DNA of 11,211 nucleotides. Origin: Syntrophomonadaceae bacterium. GTDB lineage: Bacteria > Bacillota_D > Dethiobacteria > DTU022 > UBA8154. Below are positions 7,007 to 11,211 of the stretch, piece after piece (positions within the stretch are counted from its first letter, which is position 1; the number at the start of each line of letters is the position of its first letter). The notes beneath the pieces were generated by a model. That model saw only the letters and a program-made list of their open reading frames with translations, was not told the DNA's origin and ran no database searches. Location of the stretch: positions 1 to 11,211 of the forward strand of contig SKMY01000130.1 in the NCBI GenBank assembly GCA_007120815.1, written 5' to 3'. A program made the translations under genes and the position numbers.

Positions 7007-8572
7007 CTAATCTTCCACGATCCACGACTTCAGCACGGCAATGGCCACATCGGGGTTTTTATCAATCAGTTCCCGGGCACGCTTTGAAGTCGTTTCTTCC
7101 GTTCTATCGGGAATAAACTCCTCTTCTTCCATGGCCAGCAGTTCCTCCAGGGAAGGGCCTTCGGTCACCGGGATGATTTCCCGCTCTGCCATGAGCCGGC
7201 GGCGTCTCCACAGGGCAATGAGGATTAAAAGGATTAAAGCCAGGGTCGCTGCCCCAATTATGGCCTGCTGGAATAACTGCTGCCGCTTTTCTTCCTCTTC
7301 CAGGGCGGCCATAGCCGCCTCCATTTCATCGATGTGCCTGGTGTCAAAACTCATGCCCTCCACGCTGATCTGGTCACCGCGCTCCTCATTAAAACCAATG
7401 GCGGAAGCCACCAGGGCGTTGACCTGCTCAATTTCCCCTTGGGTTACCTGGGGATCCATGGAATCGATTACCACAGAGGTGTGTTTGCTCAAAACCCGGC
7501 CTGGGGCGGCGATGATGTGCTCCGTTCTTTCGCTGATTTCATAGTTAATGGTTTCTTCAAAACGCTGGTACTGGCTATCTCCTCCCGGAACCACCCCGAC
7601 ATACCCCGGGTAATTGGCCTCTCCCACCTCTCCCATGACAGGGCCTTCCCCTTCAAAACTCTCCTCAAGGACATGGGAGCTGCGGGGGACACCCTGTTCA
7701 TCATAGGTGATCACGGTGGTTTCCCGGGCATCAAAATCCAGCTCGGTGGTGACCACCACCAGGGCCTTCCCGGGCCCAAAAACTCTTTCCAGCATTCTTT
7801 GCACCCGGTCTTCCAGCTCTCTTTCAAAGGTCCGCTTTACCTCCAGCTGCCTCAAGGTGGATTCTCCCACAGCCATCATGGGATCTTCCGTGGTGAGCGC
7901 ATCATAGAGAATATTACCGTAGGAGTCGATAACCGTGATGTTTTCCGCCGTGAGGTCTTCTACAGCGGAAGCCACCAAAAAAACGATCCCGCGAACCTGG
8001 TTCTCTCTCAGGTCGACATAGGGATTCAGTTTCAGATAGACGGAGGCCGAAGGTTCGGTCCGTTCTCGCATGAAAACCCGGTGCTCCGGCAGAGCCAGGT
8101 GGACCCGGGCCTGGGTTACCGCATCAAGGGAGGTAATGGTCCGCCGCAGTTCTTCCTGCAGGGCCCGCTGGAGGGTGACCTGTCTCTCAAAATCCGTCAT
8201 GCCCAGGCGGTCGTTATCAAAGAGCTCAAAACCCAGGTCCTGGGCAAAAGGAAGACCTTTGCCGGCCATCTCGATACGCAGCTCATCGCTTACATTAGCG
8301 GGAACCTTGATGGTCGACCCGTAATCATCCAGTTGATAGGGCACGCCGCGGCTTCGTAATTCTTGAAGCAGCGGAGACGCCGCGGCAGGATCCAGGTTTC
8401 GGTACAGAACCACGTATTGCGGCTTTAATGCCACCTGAATCAGCATGATCAGGAAAACAAGAAAAGCCAACACTAAAACCACAACGACAACTTGCCGCTG
8501 ACGGCTCATCATTTTCCAGCGGTCTAATAGGTTGCTGCCCGCACCCGTTTTACTATACTCTACGTCAGCCAA
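7007..8572 (-). CDS. fliF: Flagellar M-ring protein FliF
   Basis: FliF builds the MS ring in the cytoplasmic membrane, the platform for rod, C ring and export gate. At 521 residues it is standard for Gram-positive bacteria. There is one membrane helix near the N-terminus (about 27-48, VVVVVLVLAFLVFLIMLIQV) and one near the C-terminus (about 437-455, AIIGAATLALILLILIALW). Between them is the YscJ/FliF ring-building region, with TSLDAVTQARVHLALPE and FMRERTEPSASVYLKLNP. The cytoplasmic tail ends ELIDKNPDVAIAVLKSWI, the FliG-binding motif. The start is TTG (8570-8572), preceded by an AGGTGGGG-type SD. It follows fliE by 40 bases. Confidence 0.97.
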   Translation of the reverse strand: MADVEYSKTGAGSNLLDRWKMMSRQRQVVVVVLVLAFLVFLIMLIQVALKPQYVVLYRNLDPAAASPLLQELRSRGVPYQLDDYGSTIKVPANVSDELRIEMAGKGLPFAQDLGFELFDNDRLGMTDFERQVTLQRALQEELRRTITSLDAVTQARVHLALPEHRVFMRERTEPSASVYLKLNPYVDLRENQVRGIVFLVASAVEDLTAENITVIDSYGNILYDALTTEDPMMAVGESTLRQLEVKRTFERELEDRVQRMLERVFGPGKALVVVTTELDFDARETTVITYDEQGVPRSSHVLEESFEGEGPVMGEVGEANYPGYVGVVPGGDSQYQRFEETINYEISERTEHIIAAPGRVLSKHTSVVIDSMDPQVTQGEIEQVNALVASAIGFNEERGDQISVEGMSFDTRHIDEMEAAMAALEEEEKRQQLFQQAIIGAATLALILLILIALWRRRRLMAEREIIPVTEGPSLEELLAMEEEEFIPDRTEETTSKRARELIDKNPDVAIAVLKSWIVED

Positions 8573-8612
8573 GAATCCCCCACCTCACCTGCAAAGTCCA
8601 TCCTTAAAAACA

Positions 8613-8897
8613 CTATATCTGCATACGAGAGATTTCCCGGTAGGCCTCAATCACTTTATTGGTTACCTGGGTTGTTAGCTGCAAGGAAAGCCGTGCCTGC
8701 TCCGCGGCAATCATCACCTGGTGCAGGTCTTCAACTTCCCCGGTCATAAGTTTCTCCGTTGCCTCATTGGCCTCCAGTTGTTTTTGGTTCACCTGGTTTA
8801 AAGCGTCACGCATTAGATCACCGAAGCCTGCCGATGAAACGGTTTTCTTTTCCGCTTTATGCCCCTGTACTGGAATGGCATATGGATGTATGCGCAC
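8613..8897 (-). CDS. fliE: Flagellar hook-basal body complex protein FliE
   Basis: FliE is the first rod-level protein; it joins the MS ring to the rod and helps open the export gate. At 94 residues it is of the usual size (about 95-110). The N-terminus is variable. The middle contains FGDLMRDALNQVNQKQLEAN, then MTGEVEDLHQVMIAAEQARL, and the C-terminus is SLQLTTQVTNKVIEAYREIS-RMQI, which matches the highly conserved FliE ending. The start is GTG (8895-8897) with AGGAGGG (8904-8910) 6 bases upstream. It is separated from flgC by about 174 bases that hold a REPIN-like inverted repeat, whose near arm ends only about 18 bases before the SD. Confidence 0.95.
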   Translation of the reverse strand: MRIHPYAIPVQGHKAEKKTVSSAGFGDLMRDALNQVNQKQLEANEATEKLMTGEVEDLHQVMIAAEQARLSLQLTTQVTNKVIEAYREISRMQI

Positions 8898-8928
8898 AAA
8901 TAACCCTCCTCATGGAATATGGGGACGT

Positions 8929-9046
8929 GGAAGCAGGGGGTCGGTTCTCCTGCTTCATTAACAGCATGAGAATAACCGGTTAAATGGCTTTGCCTGGATA
9001 TCCGGGCCAGGCCCTTTGGAAGCAAGAGAACCGTCCCCCTGCTTCC
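8929..9046. repeat. REPIN-like paired inverted repeat between flgC and fliE
   Basis: Two arms face each other. The left arm (8929-8956) runs from GGAAGCAGGGGGTCGG to TTCTCCTGCTTC. The right arm (9018-9046) read on the minus strand is the same sequence with A for T at one site and T for C at another, 26 of 28 bases identical. Each arm is itself partly palindromic (GGAAGCA ... TGCTTC). The 61-base spacer holds a 10-base palindrome (8973-8982, core AACCGGTT) and a small hairpin GCCTGG/CCAGGC (8992-8997, 9007-9012). The GGGGACGGTTCTC core resembles repeated extragenic sequences I recall from other bacterial genomes that carry RAYT transposases; that link is recall and not tested here. Confidence 0.75.
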
Positions 9047-9047
9047 T

Positions 9048-9071
9048 CTCCGTGTTTCCCTCCGTGCTTCC
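9048..9071 (-). repeat. Two tandem 12-base units next to the REPIN-like arm
   Basis: On the minus strand GGAAGCACGGAG (9060-9071) is followed at once by GGAAACACGGAG (9048-9059), 11 of 12 identical. Then comes one base and the GGAAGCA opening of the repeat arm. The first unit begins directly beside the flgC stop (9072-9074). They look like degenerate or partial copies of the arm end. Confidence 0.65.
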
Positions 9072-9503
9072 TTAGCCTCGACCGATTTCCAAGGCTTTCA
9101 GGTAAAGGCTTTTAGCCGTATTGACCGCTGTGGTGTTGGCTTCATAGGAACGAGAGGCCGTGATTAAATCGGTCATCTCCTTGGCCAGGTCAATGTTGGG
9201 ATAGGCCACATAACCGTCTTCGCCGGCATCGGGATGTTCGGGATCGTATGCCAGCCGGGGAGGGTTGGGGTCTTCTACCACCGCTGCAACATGGACACCG
9301 TTACGGCGAAAAGCGGGCGGCATGTCTCCTCTCCTGGCCAGGGCCAGCCTTTCGGCAAAAACCACGGTTTTCCGGCGATAGGGGCCTCCCTCCAGGGTGC
9401 GGGTGGTTTCCATGTTGGCCAGGTTGCTGGACACGGTATCTACCCGTAATTTTTCTGCCGTAAGGGCTGATCCGCTAATCTGAAATGAACGAAACAGTTC
9501 CAT
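9072..9503 (-). CDS. flgC: Flagellar basal-body rod protein FlgC
   Basis: FlgC is one of the proximal rod subunits, exported and assembled on FliE. At 143 residues it has normal length. The N-terminus MELFRSFQISGSALTAEKLR leads into the rod signature VSSNLANMETT (about 24-34). The middle contains YDPEHPDAGEDGYVAYPNID, the typical FlgC insert. The C-terminus ITASRSYEANTTAVNTAKSL-YLKALEIG carries the family SRSYEAN motif. The ATG (9501-9503) has GGAGG 8 bases upstream, inside the 3' end of flgB, and only 2 bases separate the genes, which points to coupled translation. Confidence 0.96.
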   Translation of the reverse strand: MELFRSFQISGSALTAEKLRVDTVSSNLANMETTRTLEGGPYRRKTVVFAERLALARRGDMPPAFRRNGVHVAAVVEDPNPPRLAYDPEHPDAGEDGYVAYPNIDLAKEMTDLITASRSYEANTTAVNTAKSLYLKALEIGRG

Positions 9504-9505
9504 GC

Positions 9506-9898
9506 TTAGCGCCTCCCTTCATTAATGATGTAGCGCCACTGGGAATAGCGGTCGCTCACCTGCTGGACCAGGGCATTGTAACGCAGCTGATTGGTTACCA
9601 GGTTGAGCATTTCTTCGTCAATGTCCACGTTGTTGCCGTCACTTCGCCGGGAGGTATGCCCTTCGGTTTGAACCTTCGGATTGGGCACATCAGGATTCCC
9701 GGGTAGGTGGCGGGTGTTGGTTTGGACCAGGGGCATGCGCTGCTTTGCTTTAAGCATTTCCTCGCTGAAAACTACGTAAGAGCGCTTGTATCCCGGTGTA
9801 TTCAGGTTGGCCAGGTTGTTGGCCGTTACTTTCTGGCGCAGTGCTGAAACATCCAGTGACCGGGTCAGCCCGTTTGTGATATGATCGTTCCAGAGCAC
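9506..9898 (-). CDS. flgB: Flagellar basal-body rod protein FlgB
   Basis: FlgB is a proximal rod subunit and the first gene of the fla operon here. At 130 residues it has the family features: N-terminal LDVSALRQKVTANNLANLNT (about 15-34) running into PGYKR, then the loop SDGNNVDIDEEMLNLVTNQL, and C-terminal RYNALVQQVSDRYSQWRYII. The start is GTG (9896-9898), preceded by GAGGTG with 7 bases between. It lies just downstream of a cyclic-di-GMP riboswitch, and its SD falls in a region that can pair with riboswitch-linked sequence, so its translation (and through coupling that of flgC) is likely the direct target of the second messenger. Confidence 0.96.
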   Translation of the reverse strand: MLWNDHITNGLTRSLDVSALRQKVTANNLANLNTPGYKRSYVVFSEEMLKAKQRMPLVQTNTRHLPGNPDVPNPKVQTEGHTSRRSDGNNVDIDEEMLNLVTNQLRYNALVQQVSDRYSQWRYIINEGRR

Positions 9899-9942
9899 CT
9901 TTTATCACCTCGTACTGTACGCCCTCCGGCGTAAAATAAAAA
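9899..9942 (-). promoter_or_regulatory. Riboswitch expression platform with flgB ribosome-binding site
   Basis: The SD AGGTG (9906-9910) can pair with upstream TTTTACGCC (9928-9936). Nine base pairs form, including one G-U, with a single bulged A at 9905, and this would hide the SD. The same TTTTAC (9931-9936) can pair instead with GTAAAA (9945-9950), which is part of the 3' strand of the aptamer P1 stem. A third option is a local hairpin TACGCC/GGCGTA (9928-9933 with 9918-9923). There is no stem followed by a U-run, so control of translation is more likely than termination. The pairings are read by eye, without energy values. Confidence 0.5.
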
Positions 9943-10036
9943 GCTTTTACTTCGAAAGTCAGGCTGCCATTCCAAGGAAAGGCCCTATAACTTTGCGTCC
10001 CCACCTTTCGATAGGTTTGCCATTTCGATAAAAAGC
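9943..10036 (-). promoter_or_regulatory. Cyclic-di-GMP-I riboswitch aptamer (GEMM-I)
   Basis: Read on the minus strand, the class I c-di-GMP aptamer is clear. GGCAAACC (10014-10021) is followed by the P2 hairpin CCUAUC-GAAA-GGUGGG with its GAAA tetraloop, then the invariant GGGACGCAAAG (9991-10001). A P3 hairpin bounded by GGGCC and GGCAGCC follows. P1 pairs GCUUUU..UCGAAA (10022-10036) with UUUCGA..AAAAGC (9943-9957). The base aligning with Vc2 G20, which reads one guanine of the ligand, is G and not A, which favours c-di-GMP over the cGAMP-sensing variant; this is inference from the known family. It lies 44 bases before the flgB start and so should control the rod, motor, export and hook genes. 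A c-di-GMP-I riboswitch in front of flgB is known in Clostridioides difficile, where it turns the operon off. Confidence 0.94.
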
Positions 10037-10104
10037 TGCAAAACAACCGATCTTAGAAATCATTTATGCGTTAATATTTGCCTGGAGTTTGGGCACTGGA
10101 ACAT

Positions 10105-10134
10105 AAATTCTCCAATAAATACTGGTATTCCTGC
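10105..10134 (-). promoter_or_regulatory. Candidate sigma-H-type promoter for the flgB operon
   Basis: On the minus strand GCAGGAATA (10126-10134), 12 bases, then GGAGAATTT (10105-10113). This fits the Bacillus sigma-H consensus (-35 RnAGGAwWW, 11-12 bases, -10 RnnGAATww) at every defined position. It lies after the terminator and about 70 bases before the riboswitch, with an A-rich stretch (about 10143-10164) just upstream. Transcription would start near 10095-10100. No comparable sigma-A or sigma-28 promoter was seen in this gap. Confidence 0.6.
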
Positions 10135-10161
10135 CTACTTTTGGATTTTTTCTTTTTTTTT

Positions 10162-10198
10162 AAACAAAGAAAACCGGAAGCTGACAAGCATCCGGCTT
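10162..10198 (-). terminator. Intrinsic terminator after the fliS-fliT unit
   Basis: The minus-strand RNA forms AAGCCGGA / UCCGGUUUU (with a G-U pair), then one U-U mismatch, then GCU/AGC closed by the UGUC loop. It is followed directly by a run of mostly U (UUUUCUUUGUUU, 10162-10173). It lies about 64 bases after the fliT-like stop and separates this unit from the flgB operon. Confidence 0.85.
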
Positions 10199-10231
10199 GA
10201 AATCTTTCATCCTTGAAAAATGCTGTTGGAA

Positions 10232-10251
10232 ATCGCCGCTTGGCAGGCGAT
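10232..10251 (-). other. Small hairpin just after the fliT-like gene
   Basis: ATCGCC (10246-10251 on the minus strand) and GGCGAT (10232-10237) can form a 6-pair stem with an 8-base loop, followed by only UUCC. It is too weak in U to be a terminator by itself. It may protect the 3' end of the fliS-fliT mRNA together with the strong terminator downstream. Confidence 0.35.
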
Positions 10252-10261
10252 CTTGTCATGA

Positions 10262-10639
10262 TTATCCTTTTTTATCGATAAAAAGGGCGTCTTTTCCCTG
10301 CCCCGGCCGGTACCCCAGAAGGGCTTTTTTTTCCTTTCTGACGGCCTTGAGTTTTTCTGATACCTGGTCCAGTCTTTCTATAAACAGGGCCCTGTGTTCC
10401 TGCTGTTTTCGCAAAAGGTCATTCAAAAGATCGCGCTCCTTTTGCCCCATCTCTCCCTTTTGACGTGAAAGCTGCTGCAGCAGGTCGTTTATCGCCTGCT
10501 CACCCTGGACCCGGCAGTGCGCCAGCCGGTCATCTAAGCTTAAGACCTCCGGGCTCTCTTCAGAAGGCAGCGGAGCAGCCAGGATCACCCGTTCTTCCTT
10601 CATCAAGCGCTCCAGAGCAACAACCGCTTCCTTAACCAC
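10262..10639 (-). CDS. Putative flagellar export chaperone in the FliT/FlgN position
   Basis: A 125-residue, mostly helical and charged protein with no signal peptide or membrane segment. It contains Leu/Gln-rich heptad-like helices (LAHCRVQGEQAINDLLQQLS, about 39-58, and RDLLNDLLRKQQEHRALFIE, about 69-88) and a basic C-terminus. The size, helical make-up and place directly after fliS match FliT-type chaperones, which bind the filament cap FliD before export, or FlgN, which binds hook-filament junction proteins. The sequence alone has no clear signature, so the assignment rests mainly on context. The start is GTG (10637-10639), overlapping the fliS stop by 8 bases with GGCGGGTG upstream, so translation is likely coupled to fliS. 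A strong terminator follows. Confidence 0.6.
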   Translation of the reverse strand: MVKEAVVALERLMKEERVILAAPLPSEESPEVLSLDDRLAHCRVQGEQAINDLLQQLSRQKGEMGQKERDLLNDLLRKQQEHRALFIERLDQVSEKLKAVRKEKKALLGYRPGQGKDALFIDKKG

Positions 10640-11135
10640 TGATGTTCACCCGCCTGCCGCCGCCGGGCATTCCCGCTTCGGGCCTGTAACCATCCGTTCT
10701 TTGGTTCACCGGTGAAATCTCGGGACTGCTGCCGGTCCTTTCTTTATCGCTTCCATCTTCTGCTTCCCCGGTCTGGCAAAGTGCTGCCTTCCAGGCATCT
10801 CTTAACTCCACCAGCATCCTTTCGATCTGGTCCAGGGGTTCTGTTGTTTTCTTGATATTGGCTTCCACCAGCAAAAAGTAGATGTATTCGTAAAGTCGAA
10901 ACAGCGAAACCGCCACCTCTCCGGTTTCCAGATCCAGTGAGGACATGAGTTCTGTGATGATCTCCTGAACCCGGACCAGGTTGTTGTTAGCCTCTTCCAG
11001 TTTTTGCTCTTCAAGGCATTTTCGGGAACGCCCCAAAAAGCGCAGGGCGCCTTCGTATAGCATAACCAGCAGTTTGCCCGGTTCAGCCGTTTCAATTTGG
11101 GTTCTCTGGTACTGAGCATAAGGATTTGATGCCAA
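10632..11135 (-). CDS. fliS: Flagellin export chaperone FliS, with C-terminal extension
   Basis: FliS binds the C-terminal helix of flagellin in the cytoplasm, keeps it from polymerising and brings it to the export gate. The N-terminus reads ASNPYAQYQRTQIETAEPGK followed by LLVMLYEGALRFL, the clear FliS signature. The helical bundle continues through LEEANNNLVRVQEIITELMS and LETGEVAVSLFRLYEYIYFLLVEAN to about residue 120. The protein has 167 residues against about 125-135 in most FliS. The extra tail of roughly 45 residues is polar and Gly/Ser/Pro/Glu-rich and looks disordered. The start is TTG (11133-11135) with AGGAG 10 bases upstream. It starts 20 bases after a preceding ORF end. Confidence 0.93.
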   Translation of the reverse strand: MASNPYAQYQRTQIETAEPGKLLVMLYEGALRFLGRSRKCLEEQKLEEANNNLVRVQEIITELMSSLDLETGEVAVSLFRLYEYIYFLLVEANIKKTTEPLDQIERMLVELRDAWKAALCQTGEAEDGSDKERTGSSPEISPVNQRTDGYRPEAGMPGGGRRVNISG

Positions 11136-11155
11136 AAAGGGAACACTCCTTTCTG

Positions 11156-11211
11156 TTACGGTGGGAATTGAGTTTCAAAACCCATGTTCATCCCCTGGTC
11201 AAGGCTCAAAA
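11156..11211 (-). CDS. C-terminal end of an unidentified upstream ORF
   Basis: The minus strand has an open frame from the window edge to TAA (11156-11158): 17 codons reading LSLDQGMNMGFETQFPP. It ends 20 bases before the fliS start. In related genomes fliD often precedes fliS, but these residues are not a FliD ending I recognise. The open stretch is short enough to occur by chance. It is listed as a possible partial gene only. Confidence 0.35.
   Translation of the reverse strand, partial: LSLDQGMNMGFETQFPP

Noticed and set aside
7334..8359. 341-codon plus-strand open frame opposite fliF
   Set aside because: It is antisense to a certain fliF gene; the translation is typical of a shadow frame (many His, Gly, Pro) with no motif. 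Same reasoning for other long plus-strand frames.
8813..9025. 70-codon minus-strand frame across the REPIN-like element
   Set aside because: It overlaps the start of fliE in another frame and is made mainly of repeat sequence; no SD or homologous family recognised.
8929..9046. Intrinsic terminator or CRISPR repeat as explanation of the inverted repeat
   Set aside because: There is no U-run after either arm and only two inverted copies with one spacer, which fits neither a terminator nor a CRISPR array.
9750..10046. 98-codon frame running through the riboswitch into flgB
   Set aside because: The region is explained by the c-di-GMP aptamer and flgB; the frame has no SD and no recognisable protein.
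10037..10104. Sigma-A promoter using TATTAA or TAAGAT, or a sigma-28 promoter, close to the riboswitch
   Set aside because: No acceptable -35 hexamer lies at 16-18 bases from either -10-like word, and no TAAA-N15-GCCGATAA pattern is present.

Overview
The window is one nearly unbroken, leftward-transcribed (minus-strand) block of flagellar genes from a Gram-positive Clostridia-type bacterium. The gene order (flgB-flgC-fliE-fliF-fliG-fliH-fliI-fliJ-fliK-flgD-small 'flg operon' protein-flgE) is the fla/che operon order of Firmicutes. There is no L- or P-ring gene in the visible part. Purine-rich Shine-Dalgarno sites sit before almost every gene, and GTG and TTG starts are frequent. The intermediate base composition and the flg-operon small protein suggest a Peptococcaceae/Moorella/Desulfotomaculum-like host, but the genus cannot be fixed from this sequence.

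Read in the direction of transcription (high to low coordinates), the window opens with the last 17 codons of an unidentified ORF. Then come fliS (flagellin chaperone, with a long C-terminal tail) and an overlapping short coiled-coil gene in the FliT/FlgN position. A strong intrinsic terminator (about 10162-10198) closes this late-gene unit.

The next roughly 360 bases have no gene but are dense in control elements. After the terminator there is a sequence with an excellent match to a sigma-H-type promoter (about 10105-10134). It is followed by a class I cyclic-di-GMP riboswitch (GEMM-I, 9943-10036) and a short expression platform that can fold over the flgB ribosome-binding site. This places the switch between motile and sessile life directly in front of the rod, basal-body and hook genes.

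Downstream the operon builds the machine roughly from the inside out: proximal rod (FlgB, FlgC), rod/MS-ring adaptor (FliE), MS ring (FliF), C-ring torque protein (FliG), export ATPase complex (FliH, FliI, FliJ), hook-length ruler (FliK), hook cap (FlgD), a small flg-operon protein, and hook protein (FlgE, cut by the window edge). Most genes overlap or lie within about 40 bases of each other. Exceptions are about 174 bases between flgC and fliE, which carry a large inverted repeat resembling a REPIN (paired REP elements), about 100 bases between fliI and fliJ with a stem-loop, and about 88 bases before flgE.

The genes are standard. The most interesting content is non-coding: the riboswitch with its promoter and a plausible translational OFF-switch platform, and the REPIN-like element inside the operon.
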